In this document: positions 43,673 through 51,929 of the stretch, in pieces | Position numbering within the stretch: the stretch's first letter is position 1 | Layout of the letters: every line of letters starts with the position of its first letter | The notes under the pieces: model-generated | Database searches by the model: none | What the model saw: only the letters and a program-made list of their open reading frames with translations | What the model was told of the DNA's origin: nothing | Assembly (NCBI RefSeq): GCF_052116145.1 | Contig: NZ_JBQKLQ010000007.1 | Location: forward strand, 95,702-159,701 | From: Fundicoccus sp052116145 | GTDB taxonomy: Bacteria > Bacillota > Bacilli > Lactobacillales > Aerococcaceae | DNA length: 64,000 bases | Reading direction: 5' to 3' | Position numbers and translations under genes: made by a program

Positions 43673-44674
43673 TTATAGTTTAGCGAAGTGCTCTAAAGTA
43701 CGTACTAATTGAGCAGTATATGACATTTCGTTGTCATACCATGCAACAGTTTTAACTAATTGGTGGTCGCCAACTGTCATAACTTTTGTTTGAGTTGCAT
43801 CGTATAATGAACCGTAAGTGATACCGACGATATCAGAAGAAACGATCGGGTCTTCTGTATAACCATAAGATTCGTTAGCTGCTGCTTTCATAGCTGCATT
43901 AACTTCGTCAACAGTAACTTTTTTATCTAAAACAGTTACTAGTTCAGTTAATGAACCTGTTGCAACTGGAACACGTTGAGCTGCTCCGTCTAATTTACCT
44001 TTTAATTCAGGAATTACTAAACCAATTGCTTTAGCAGCACCTGTAGTGTTAGGAATAATGTTTTCTGCAGCAGCACGAGCACGACGGAAGTCGCCACCTT
44101 TATGCGGTGCATCTAAAGTATTTTGGTCACCTGTATAAGCATGAATAGTTGTCATTAAACCTTCAACAACACCAAATTCTTTATTTAAAGCATCTGCCAT
44201 TGGAGCTAAACAGTTTGTAGTACATGAAGCACCAGAAATAACTGTTTCGTCACCTGTTAAGATTTCGTGGTTAGTGTTATAAACTACAGTTGGAACATCG
44301 TCTCCACCTGGTGCAGTAATAACAACACGTTTTGCTCCACCTTGTAAGTGTAATTCAGCTTTTTCTTTTGAAGTAAAGAATCCAGTAGCTTCTAAAACGA
44401 TATCTACTCCTAAGTCTCCCCAAGGAATTTCATTAGGGTTTGGATTGCTTAATACTTTAACTTCTGAACCGTTAACTTTGAAAGCACCTTCTAGTACTTC
44501 AACTTCACCGTTGAAACGTCCTTGAGTTGTATCATATTTTAATAAGTGAGCTAACATGTTTGCATCTGTTAAGTCATTAATTGCTACAACTTCTAAACCT
44601 TCTACCTCTTGAATACGGCGGAATGCTAAACGACCAATACGTCCAAAACCATTAATACCAACTTTTACTGTCAT
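43673..44674 (-). CDS. gapA: glyceraldehyde-3-phosphate dehydrogenase (NAD-dependent)
   Basis: Oxidises glyceraldehyde-3-phosphate to 1,3-bisphosphoglycerate. The 333-residue protein has the Rossmann start INGFGRIGRLAFR, NDLTD consistent with NAD preference, and the catalytic Cys151 in SGASCTTNCLAP. It follows cggR by 30 bases, with a strong AGGAGG. Confidence 0.97.
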   Translation of the reverse strand: MTVKVGINGFGRIGRLAFRRIQEVEGLEVVAINDLTDANMLAHLLKYDTTQGRFNGEVEVLEGAFKVNGSEVKVLSNPNPNEIPWGDLGVDIVLEATGFFTSKEKAELHLQGGAKRVVITAPGGDDVPTVVYNTNHEILTGDETVISGASCTTNCLAPMADALNKEFGVVEGLMTTIHAYTGDQNTLDAPHKGGDFRRARAAAENIIPNTTGAAKAIGLVIPELKGKLDGAAQRVPVATGSLTELVTVLDKKVTVDEVNAAMKAAANESYGYTEDPIVSSDIVGITYGSLYDATQTKVMTVGDHQLVKTVAWYDNEMSYTAQLVRTLEHFAKL

Positions 44675-44704
44675 AATCTGACTTCCTCCTTAAGGAATTT
44701 TATT

Positions 44705-45745
44705 TTATAGGGTTTCCCCTTTTAAAACCTGATTAGCTATGCCTTCATCACAAATTAACCATCCGTGAGTTGGGGCAAGTTTGAAAAAGGCACTTGTAGC
44801 TTCTGCTTTCGAGGCACCACCGACGACAGTGATTATCAAGGGGATGTGATCGAGATGCTCTAATTGGATGCCCATACGTGGTAGTCGAATGACTGCTTTA
44901 CCATCGCGATTATAGAACACGCCAAATGCTTCTCCCACAGCTTGACCATCAATGATTTCTTGATGCTGTTGCGGTGTTATGTCTCGTCTGTCTGCCATAA
45001 CTTCAGCAGCGCCGACGCTAAGCAACAAACAATCTGCTTGCTGACTCATTTCAATTGCCTTTTTGATGGAAGGATCCATCAAGAGTATCTTTGATGTATC
45101 TTGAGTAATTTTTTCTGGAATAAACAATGGAATAAAAGTAGAATTCGTACGTTGTGCCATCAAGCCACCTACATTATTAGATTGAATATGAATCGAACCA
45201 CCTACGCCACCTCTTGTCGGTACGAAGACTAATTCACGTTCTGATGAAAGACTCTCATCGAAGTAACCTCCTATATTTGCAAGAGTCGAACCACCGGTAA
45301 CTGCGATCACATTACGACCTAATGATAAATGCGTACTTAAGACTTCTTGAACTGCTTGACTCATCACTTCATAAACAAACTCATCTAAATCAGCATCACC
45401 TGGAATTACCCAACAGTGTTCTAGATTCAAATGTTTTTTTAACGCTATTTCTAAGCCATATAAACGATTGGCTTTTCTAGCTAACACATCATAGCTTTCA
45501 ATCTTTTGTCGACCAAATGCAGTTAACTTAATTCCTGCATTATTGACATCGACTAGTGACTGTTCACGTAATACATCGATTGCTGTCCTTAAGACTCGCT
45601 CGGTTACTTGAACTTTTTGTGCCAAAGATTTTCTGCCAATCCGATGCGATGTTTGTTCTAATTCATGAAGAATCGAAATTCTAAGCGAAAGTACTTCTTG
45701 AATATCTGGCACTATAGCTTGTATAACCGAAAACACGTCTTCCAT
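44705..45745 (-). CDS. cggR: central glycolytic genes regulator CggR
   Basis: SorC/DeoR-type repressor of the glycolytic operon, relieved by fructose-1,6-bisphosphate in characterised members. The 346-residue protein has an N-terminal helix-turn-helix (about 20-75, KSLAQKVQVTERVLRTAIDVL) and the sugar-phosphate-binding C-domain with VTGGSTLANIGGYF and TRGGVGGSIHIQSN. It is the first gene of the operon, so it is autoregulated by inference. Confidence 0.95.
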   Translation of the reverse strand: MEDVFSVIQAIVPDIQEVLSLRISILHELEQTSHRIGRKSLAQKVQVTERVLRTAIDVLREQSLVDVNNAGIKLTAFGRQKIESYDVLARKANRLYGLEIALKKHLNLEHCWVIPGDADLDEFVYEVMSQAVQEVLSTHLSLGRNVIAVTGGSTLANIGGYFDESLSSERELVFVPTRGGVGGSIHIQSNNVGGLMAQRTNSTFIPLFIPEKITQDTSKILLMDPSIKKAIEMSQQADCLLLSVGAAEVMADRRDITPQQHQEIIDGQAVGEAFGVFYNRDGKAVIRLPRMGIQLEHLDHIPLIITVVGGASKAEATSAFFKLAPTHGWLICDEGIANQVLKGETL

Positions 45746-45832
45746 AGTGTCCCTCCTCGTATGGGCAACTTCCGTCCAATAGTCTAGTGTAACACTAACT
45801 ATTAATTAACGTAATAATCCCCCACAAACTAT

Positions 45833-45861
45833 ATAATAGCATGAATCCTACGCTATGGCAA
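45833..45861 (-). promoter_or_regulatory. promoter of the cggR-gapA-pgk-tpiA-gpmI-eno operon
   Basis: Minus strand TTGCCA (45856-45861), 17 bases, TATTAT (45833-45838) with an extended TGC before the -10. About 80 bases separate it from the cggR ATG, room for a CggR operator; repeats resembling the Bacillus operator were not clear. Confidence 0.72.
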
Positions 45862-46038
45862 TCAAAATGATTGAATTAGCTTAGTTTTCTATCAAAAATG
45901 ACAAGCGCTTACGATGGTCTTTTTTTGTCCAATCATGTATATTTTTCACAATACTCCTTGTCATTATTTATGCGCTTTCACTTGTTTTCATCCTCTTCTT
46001 GTATCTGATTAGTCAAAATATGTAAACTTGTGCGCAAA

Positions 46039-46075
46039 CAAAAAAACTACGGTGCTTTTAAAAGCACCGTAGTTT
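46039..46075 (-). terminator. clpP terminator
   Basis: A 32-base perfect palindrome (46044-46075, arms AAACTACGGTGCTTTT) followed on the minus strand by a T-run, eight bases after the clpP stop. Confidence 0.9.
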
Positions 46076-46083
46076 CTTTGATT

Positions 46084-46677
46084 TTATTTTAATTTCTTAC
46101 TGGATTCCATAATTTCGTCAATCAGACCGTAGGCTTTTGCTTCTTCAGCTGACATATAATTGTCGCGATCTGTATCTTTTTCAACCACTTCGATCGGTTG
46201 ACCTGTATTATCACTGATAATTTTATTTAAGCGGTCACGCGTTTTTAAGATGTGACGAGCCGCAATTTCAATTTCAGTTGCTTGCCCTTGTGCTCCACCT
46301 AAAGGTTGGTGAATCATTACTTCAGCGTTAGGTAAAGCATAACGTTTACCTTTTGTACCAGCTGCTAATAGGAATGACCCCATTGAAGCTGCCATGCCAA
46401 TCACAATTGTTTGGACATCAGATTTGATAAAGTTCATCGTGTCATAAATCGCCATTCCTGATGTGACGCTTCCTCCTGGAGAGTTTATATATAGGTAGAT
46501 ATCTTTTTCTGGATCTTGTGCATCCAAGAATAATAATTGTGCAATCACACTATTCGAAACGTTATCGTCGATTGGTCCACTTAACATAATAATACGATCT
46601 TTTAATAATCGTGAATAAATATCATAAGCACGTTCGCCACGAGACGATTGCTCTATTACCGTAGGTACTAAATTCAT
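46084..46677 (-). CDS. clpP: ATP-dependent Clp protease proteolytic subunit
   Basis: Tetradecameric serine protease working with ClpC, ClpE or ClpX. The 197-residue protein has the full triad Ser98 (MAASMGSF), His123 (EVMIHQPLGG) and Asp172 (DTDRDNYM), and the N-terminal axial loop VIEQSSRGERAYD. It has its own promoter with a CtsR operator and its own terminator. Confidence 0.98.
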   Translation of the reverse strand: MNLVPTVIEQSSRGERAYDIYSRLLKDRIIMLSGPIDDNVSNSVIAQLLFLDAQDPEKDIYLYINSPGGSVTSGMAIYDTMNFIKSDVQTIVIGMAASMGSFLLAAGTKGKRYALPNAEVMIHQPLGGAQGQATEIEIAARHILKTRDRLNKIISDNTGQPIEVVEKDTDRDNYMSAEEAKAYGLIDEIMESSKKLK

Positions 46678-46722
46678 TCGATTTCCTCCTTAATTACTAA
46701 CCTTTAATTAGTTTACTGTTTT

Positions 46723-46785
46723 AGTATAAACCATAGGTCAAAAAAGGTCAACTTTATTCTTCCATCAAGAAGGTCAAATAAAGTG
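46723..46785 (-). promoter_or_regulatory. clpP promoter overlapped by CtsR operator(s)
   Basis: Minus strand TTGACC (46746-46751), 17 bases, TATACT (46723-46728). The -35 lies within GGTCAAA-AAA-GGTCAAC (46736-46752), a close match to the CtsR heptad repeat RGTCAAA-N3-RGTCAAA. A second heptad GGTCAAA stands at 46772-46778, followed by a degenerate partner. Heat-shock derepression through CtsR is inferred. Confidence 0.88.
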
Positions 46786-46789
46786 CCTG

Positions 46790-46990
46790 TTAGTTCTTCA
46801 TAAACTTTACACTAAATCTAATCAAAGCGACATGATTTTGATCGGTTTACTCAACTGATTTGATCCATGTTCACTTAATACTTAGTCTTAATGTTCGCAT
46901 ATCTTCAAACTGCTTAGTTACTATTTGGAACGTGAATATGGCATTATTTTCACAGTAGTTTTAGTGGTTGGATGTTTTGGTTTTCTAAAA
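46790..46990. other. about 200 bases without a gene between clpP promoter and rpmF terminator
   Basis: A/T-rich sequence with no open frame of note and no strong hairpin. I see nothing assignable. Confidence 0.4.
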
Positions 46991-46995
46991 AAGAG

Positions 46996-47027
46996 TAAAA
47001 AAAAAACCGTGCACTAGGCACCGGTTT
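46996..47027 (-). terminator. yceD-rpmF terminator
   Basis: Minus strand AACCGGTGC and GCACGGTT pair with a small bulge around CTAGT, followed by about ten T residues, 11 bases after the rpmF stop. Confidence 0.85.
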
Positions 47028-47037
47028 ATTCTGTAAA

Positions 47038-47217
47038 TTATTTTGCTGTTTCAACAACTTGTTTGCCATCGTAGAAACCACATGATGAACATACACGGTG
47101 GCTTAATTTTAATTCACCACATTCAGGACAATTGTTCATGCCTGGTACTTCTAATTTAAAATGCGTACGACGTTTTCTTTTAGTTGCTTTTGATGTTTTT
47201 CTTTTTGGAACTGCCAT
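47038..47217 (-). CDS. rpmF: 50S ribosomal protein L32
   Basis: Small ribosomal protein of 59 residues, MAVPKRKTSKATKRKRRTH at the N-terminus, then a Cys4 zinc ribbon (CPECG and CSSCG). It follows yceD, the usual partner. The intact four-Cys version is the zinc-dependent type. Confidence 0.97.
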   Translation of the reverse strand: MAVPKRKTSKATKRKRRTHFKLEVPGMNNCPECGELKLSHRVCSSCGFYDGKQVVETAK

Positions 47218-47260
47218 TTTCTTACACCTCCTGGTTTAATTTGGGTTCAAGATAATGCGT

Positions 47261-47806
47261 TTATTCATCATCTTTAAGTTTTAGCGTTTTTAAGGCTTCA
47301 AAGCGTGGATCTACCGATTCAACTTGTTCTTCAACTTTTTGAGCATTGTATGCTTCCTCTGTTACGACTGTCCAATTATTACCTGACGGCATTGCGCCTT
47401 CTTCTTCATCAGGAGCAATGACACGCACGGGTATATTTAATAATACCACGTCTACGACAGCCGCGTCGAGGTCGATATAATCGAATTCAAGTTCGATTGC
47501 GGTTTCCTCGTAATCTTCAGCATTATACGCTTGACCGGGAAGAATGTAACGTTCACTTATAGGAACGGATAGTTCTACTCGGACTGGTTTCAGACTGCGG
47601 CTTGATGGTAAAGTTATCACTGTTGTAAGTTCACAGTGCAAGACAATATCCTGATCATAGGGTACGAAATATCCTACCACACGAACGGGGTCCAAATGAA
47701 TAACCGAATCATCTCTCAGTTTAACCTGATCAAAGACCGATAATTGAACATCAAAATTGAGTAAATCGCCTTTATGTTCTTGAATCTGTCTAATCGTCCA
47801 TTTCAT
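47261..47806 (-). CDS. YceD family protein (DUF177)
   Basis: Conserved protein linked to 23S rRNA accumulation in plants and Escherichia coli, encoded next to rpmF in most bacteria. The 181-residue acidic protein carries two Cys-lacking halves; the family region LHCELTTVITLPSSRSL and the ELEFDYIDLDAAV segment are visible. The usual CxRCL Cys pair of some members is replaced by HCELT. Exact function in Firmicutes is unknown. Confidence 0.9.
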   Translation of the reverse strand: MKWTIRQIQEHKGDLLNFDVQLSVFDQVKLRDDSVIHLDPVRVVGYFVPYDQDIVLHCELTTVITLPSSRSLKPVRVELSVPISERYILPGQAYNAEDYEETAIELEFDYIDLDAAVVDVVLLNIPVRVIAPDEEEGAMPSGNNWTVVTEEAYNAQKVEEQVESVDPRFEALKTLKLKDDE

Positions 47807-47908
47807 AATATCACCTCTAAAACGACAAACTAAATTATACTTAACTTCACTAGTGTTGTCAATCTTTCACTTTAATTTATTTAAACTTTTATATCACTAT
47901 TAAAATGG

Positions 47909-49132
47909 CTAGTTTTCACCTTGTATTGGATAGCGACTATAGTTTTGTTCAGCTACCTTTACGCGAGGATTTATCGCGACTATCCGGTCTGCTCTTAGCA
48001 TCAAATCATACCGTTTTTGATACTTTTGGACATAGTTACTAAATAACTCTATTTTACTATGTTTCTTTAAACGTTTCAGCAAGATTCTGCCTGCTGGTCG
48101 ATAAGCAAGAATACGTAATAAAGGTCGCTTTTCAATGTTTGAGCGGTAGTTTTCCCACTCTTCAGTTTGAATATCTAAAAGTACGGCTAGCAAGACTCTT
48201 TGAATAGATGATTGCGTCCAGCGTTTCGAAATTAATGATTGGCGATAGTCTGAAAAACTAAGCGCGGTATCGATGTTTTTTAACAATAAATGTTCGAGGC
48301 CTTCTTTGACGCCAAAAACCTGCCTTAAAGTCTCTGGACGATGACAAGTTAGTTGGTACTTCAATGGCAGCCAGTAGTCTTCCCAGCCTACAGAATGGCC
48401 CTTATTTAATTCTTTATAAGTTTCTTCCGGAAGACTATCTGTCGTTAATGCCTTTTGTCGCCAAAGTTGACGAATGTGACTGCCACTGTGTATTTTAGCT
48501 TGTTCGCTATCAAATTGAATAAATACTTCTGCCTGCTGGGCTGAAAGGAGTCGTGGAATTGCTAAGATATCCATCGGTTGTTTTAGGGCTTGATTCGCTT
48601 TTACATATTGAATCCCTAACATATGATTGGGGCTCGTCGGATTAAAAGTCGTTTCTAATGGAACGCCTTCTGTTTCTTGTGTCTTTAATTCATCTATGCC
48701 CATTTGCATTGCAGCAGCATAAGAAAAACCTTGTGCTAAGTATGTCTGAATCGCTGCTTGTAAAGCCACCTCATTCTCCTCTAGCCAAGCGACATGAGCC
48801 TTAAGTTCACATTCCGTTGCCGTTTCCGTTCCGAACACCACCGTATCACAGCCAAGCCTCGCCAGGAGTTCAACACCCGTCTTAGCAAAATAGTCCGCTG
48901 ATTGAAGACTAGCTAATAGAGGTAGTTCCAGAACTAAATCTGCTCCGTAATGAACGGCTAATTGAGCCCTTTGCCATTTATCCAAGACGGCAAATTCACC
49001 TCGCTGAACGACATTGCCGCTCATCAAAACGATGAGAACGTCCGCTTGGCTTGTTTGTTTAGCCGCTTGAAGCTGGTAATGGTGCCCATGATGGAAGGGA
49101 TTATATTCAGTTATAATTCCAACAACTTTCAA
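47909..49132 (-). CDS. tmcAL: tRNA(Met) cytidine acetate ligase TmcAL
   Basis: Acetylates the wobble cytidine of elongator tRNA-Met using acetate and ATP (shown for Bacillus YlbM). The 407-residue protein has the nucleotidyltransferase motif ITEYNPFHHGHHYQL, VQRGEFAVLDKWQRA, and ELPLLASLQSADYFA, with the SGSHIR region further on. It lies 30 bases after the yqeM-type methyltransferase gene. Confidence 0.94.
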   Translation of the reverse strand: MKVVGIITEYNPFHHGHHYQLQAAKQTSQADVLIVLMSGNVVQRGEFAVLDKWQRAQLAVHYGADLVLELPLLASLQSADYFAKTGVELLARLGCDTVVFGTETATECELKAHVAWLEENEVALQAAIQTYLAQGFSYAAAMQMGIDELKTQETEGVPLETTFNPTSPNHMLGIQYVKANQALKQPMDILAIPRLLSAQQAEVFIQFDSEQAKIHSGSHIRQLWRQKALTTDSLPEETYKELNKGHSVGWEDYWLPLKYQLTCHRPETLRQVFGVKEGLEHLLLKNIDTALSFSDYRQSLISKRWTQSSIQRVLLAVLLDIQTEEWENYRSNIEKRPLLRILAYRPAGRILLKRLKKHSKIELFSNYVQKYQKRYDLMLRADRIVAINPRVKVAEQNYSRYPIQGEN

Positions 49133-49162
49133 TACATCACCTCAAAAATAAGAATGTCTACA

Positions 49163-49912
49163 CTATTTAACGCAACGGAAGAACCAACGATCTGTTTGAC
49201 GATCACGTTTTTTATGCAAATGACTAGTTCCAAAATTAACTAAAACCTCGATGTTTTTATCGCCAAAACCTGCCGCTTTTATAGCACTTAGATAAGTCTC
49301 TAATGGATAGGTTCGCTCTGTTAATTCGACGTCTACACGTTTGTATAAAGAAGACTCTGTTTGTTCAAACACGCTTAAATAATGACTCACTTGGTTTCTA
49401 CTCGGTTCAGATTCACTATCCCAAATAATCGCAGCAGTGTCATCACTATCAAAATAATTAAATCCGTCAAAAACTTGATTGATTTGATAAGGTGTCCACA
49501 CATCAAACAATAGAGTACCTCCGTCAGATAGTCTTTGATACATTTGACTAATAGCTTGAGCAACCTGTTGTTGGTCTGCTAAGAAGCACAGTGAATCCGC
49601 ATAACAAGTGACTAAGTCAAAGTTAGTAGGTAAGTTATCTAAGGCCAACATATCAGCCATTTGAAACTCAATGTTTCCTCCGGGCTGTTGTTCTTTCCTA
49701 GCGATATCCAGCATCGCTTCATCAATATCAATTGCAGTAATATGATCGACGAATGGCGCTAACAACTGCGGAAACCAGCCGGTCCCGCAAGCTACATCGA
49801 GCACTTGCTTTGGCTGTTGAGCAAGCGAATTTAACGTAAAGTCTAACCACGCTTCATAAGCATCAAGTTCATTAAAACGATCATAAACATGTGCTATTTC
49901 GGAAAAACTCAT
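49163..49912 (-). CDS. class I SAM-dependent methyltransferase (YqeM-like)
   Basis: Methyltransferase of unknown substrate, conserved downstream of rsfS. The 249-residue protein has the SAM motif VLDVACGTGWFPQLL, an acidic motif II (TAIDIDEAML) and the ADSLCFL and LLFDVWTPYQIN segments. Its ATG overlaps the rsfS stop by four bases (ATGA), which decides the start over the in-frame TTG at 49927. Confidence 0.9.
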   Translation of the reverse strand: MSFSEIAHVYDRFNELDAYEAWLDFTLNSLAQQPKQVLDVACGTGWFPQLLAPFVDHITAIDIDEAMLDIARKEQQPGGNIEFQMADMLALDNLPTNFDLVTCYADSLCFLADQQQVAQAISQMYQRLSDGGTLLFDVWTPYQINQVFDGFNYFDSDDTAAIIWDSESEPSRNQVSHYLSVFEQTESSLYKRVDVELTERTYPLETYLSAIKAAGFGDKNIEVLVNFGTSHLHKKRDRQTDRWFFRCVK

Positions 49913-50274
49913 TCTCCAGCAATCCAATCTGAAATATCAACGAGTGGTGCATCTCTCCAAACTTTTTCCACATTGTAATGTGTACGTTCTGAATAGTAGA
50001 ACACATGAACAATAATGTCATATAAATCGATTAGGATCCATTTGCCACCCTCTTTACCTTCGACACTTTTTACTGGAATACTTGCCTTTTCAGCTGCTTC
50101 AACAATGGCATCAACAATTGCGCCTAATTGTTTTTCATTTTTAGCATGCATTACCATGAAATAATCTGCTAATGGTGTTAATTGAGCAACATCCATTACC
50201 ATAATTTCTTGAGCTAAACGGTCATCTGCGGCTTTTACAATTACTTCTAAATTTTCATAATTTTTATTTGTCAT
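49909..50274 (-). CDS. rsfS: ribosome silencing factor RsfS
   Basis: Binds L14 on the 50S subunit and blocks subunit joining in starvation. The 121-residue protein has PLADYFMVMHAKNEKQ, VEGKEGGKWILIDLYDIIVH and VFYYSERTHYNVEKVW, the family hallmarks. Start at ATG 50274 after AAGGGAG; the open frame upstream overlaps yqeK and is not conserved. Confidence 0.95.
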   Translation of the reverse strand: MTNKNYENLEVIVKAADDRLAQEIMVMDVAQLTPLADYFMVMHAKNEKQLGAIVDAIVEAAEKASIPVKSVEGKEGGKWILIDLYDIIVHVFYYSERTHYNVEKVWRDAPLVDISDWIAGE

Positions 50275-50285
50275 AATGTCTCCCT

Positions 50286-50891
50286 TTAAATTGAACTCTC
50301 TTGTGTACTCACCCAAGCATTATAAATATCGATGGTTCCAGTGAAAATGGCTACTCGTTGCTTCAGTAAATAGTTTATTGTACGAATCATTTTATACTCA
50401 CAGGCTTCTGTGAGGTTCTCACCAGTCAGTCGACGAGCTTTCTTAACGCCTTTAAAATCTCGCCCTGGCTCGATGTAATCAGCCATATAGATAATTTTTG
50501 CAAGTTGGTCCATTTCAAACCAACCAGTCGTATGTCCAGCAATAGCCTTTAAAATCGATTCATCCTGACAGTTGAAGTCAGTTCGACAAATTTGCGCTGC
50601 TGCAGGACCATGCCAGATATCACCCGTTGCTGTTTTTAACGCTTCATTGGGCCAATAAGCAAAGGCCAAATGAAACATCGCTTGATCATCCATTTCTTTT
50701 GCAAAATCATGCATCAAGGCAGCAATACTGACTTTTTCTAGATTTACACCCAAAGGCTCAGCAATTTTTAAAGCTGTCTCTTCAACACGTAAAACGTGAG
50801 CAAAACGACTTGGCTTAATTTGTTTGCGTAACTCTCCAAGTAAGTCATCGCGTGAACAATTGATGAATTCATTAGAATACATGATACTCAT
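50286..50891 (-). CDS. yqeK: HD-domain Ap4A hydrolase YqeK
   Basis: Symmetrical diadenosine tetraphosphatase in characterised members. The 201-residue protein has the HD-domain metal ligands in RFAHVLRVEETA, LMHDFAKEM, IWHGPAAA and MADYIEPGRDF. It sits in the conserved yqeH-yqeI-nadD-yqeK-rsfS order, 15 bases after nadD. Confidence 0.94.
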   Translation of the reverse strand: MSIMYSNEFINCSRDDLLGELRKQIKPSRFAHVLRVEETALKIAEPLGVNLEKVSIAALMHDFAKEMDDQAMFHLAFAYWPNEALKTATGDIWHGPAAAQICRTDFNCQDESILKAIAGHTTGWFEMDQLAKIIYMADYIEPGRDFKGVKKARRLTGENLTEACEYKMIRTINYLLKQRVAIFTGTIDIYNAWVSTQESSI

Positions 50892-50906
50892 ATTATTGCC
50901 CTCTTT

Positions 50907-51581
50907 CTATTTGCTCGAATAGAGTCTGTGTTTCTCGATATACTCTTCCACTTCACGCGGAACTTGATAACGAATTGATTGCTCTAAATAAACACGTAAA
51001 CGAATTTCAGTCGAACTTATATCAACAGATGGTGAATCTACCCATAACACTGGATAAGCGCTATTGTAAGGTAATTCTCCAGGACGCCTAACGCCTACTA
51101 ACTGAACGAGTTGAACGAGCTCATCAATATTGCGCCAAGTATATAAATCACGTGCACTATCTTGGCCAATGATAAAATAAAAATCAGACTCCGGAAATTC
51201 AGAAACGAAATGACGCATCGTGTCGACAGTATAATTTTTCCCACCACGATTGACTTCATAAGGCTGTAATCTAAATAATGGATTACCGGCAATCGCTTTT
51301 TGCACCATTTGTAAACGATGCTGTGAAGCGATCGTTTCTTTTCCTGGTGCATGAGGCGGCTTCGCTGTTGGCATAAACCAAACTTCATCAAGTTCTAGCT
51401 GATTGCCTACTTGTTCTGCCATCAACAAATGACCAAGGTGAGGTGGATTAAATGTCCCCCCTAATATCCCTATTCGATAACGTCCTGATGGCGTCGGTTG
51501 AACGGCTTCTTGTGTAAAGCTAAAGCTATCTAAGGCTTCATCTAACGAAAGAAAACTTCTGCCCACTGTTTCGACTGTCAT
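50907..51581 (-). CDS. nadD: nicotinate-nucleotide adenylyltransferase
   Basis: Adenylates nicotinate mononucleotide in NAD synthesis. The 224-residue protein has the nucleotidyltransferase motif GILGGTFNPPHLGHLL and the C-terminal SSTEIRLR motif. It carries about 37 residues before the catalytic core (MTVETVGRSFLSLDEAL and on), an extension also known in some lactic acid bacteria. ATG 51581 lies nine bases after AGGAG. Confidence 0.95.
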   Translation of the reverse strand: MTVETVGRSFLSLDEALDSFSFTQEAVQPTPSGRYRIGILGGTFNPPHLGHLLMAEQVGNQLELDEVWFMPTAKPPHAPGKETIASQHRLQMVQKAIAGNPLFRLQPYEVNRGGKNYTVDTMRHFVSEFPESDFYFIIGQDSARDLYTWRNIDELVQLVQLVGVRRPGELPYNSAYPVLWVDSPSVDISSTEIRLRVYLEQSIRYQVPREVEEYIEKHRLYSSK

Positions 51582-51594
51582 TTACATCGGCTCC

Positions 51595-51912
51595 TTATGC
51601 AATATTCGATACGTCTAAACTAATCTTTTGAAATTTCTCTTTACTTGATTCACGATATAAAATCGCTGTGTTTCCAACTGTCTGAATAACATACGCATCG
51701 ATTGCTTCAGCGATTTGTGCTGCAGCTTCCTCAATTGTTTCAGAACTATTCTGCAAAATATTAAATTTAATTAATTCACGTTTTTCAATTGCTTCATCTA
51801 CTTGTTTAATGAATACATCTGTTAAGCCTAATTTCCCTAATTGGAAAATTGGTTTATGTGAATGTGAAATTTTACGTAAGTATTTTACTTGTGTTTTAGA
51901 TAATTTTTCCAT
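51595..51912 (-). CDS. yhbY: ribosome assembly RNA-binding protein YhbY/YqeI
   Basis: CRM-domain protein associated with the pre-50S particle. The 105-residue protein has the typical TQVKYLRKISHSHKPIFQLG opening and GNTAILYRESS end. It is located between yqeH and nadD, the standard position. Confidence 0.94.
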   Translation of the reverse strand: MEKLSKTQVKYLRKISHSHKPIFQLGKLGLTDVFIKQVDEAIEKRELIKFNILQNSSETIEEAAAQIAEAIDAYVIQTVGNTAILYRESSKEKFQKISLDVSNIA

Positions 51913-51929
51913 AAATAACTCCTTTAAAT

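Noticed and set aside
45905..45925. TGACAAGCGCTTACGA as a CcpA cre upstream of cggR
   Set aside because: The spacing between the TG and the central CG is one base too long and it lies upstream of the predicted -35; not close enough to claim.
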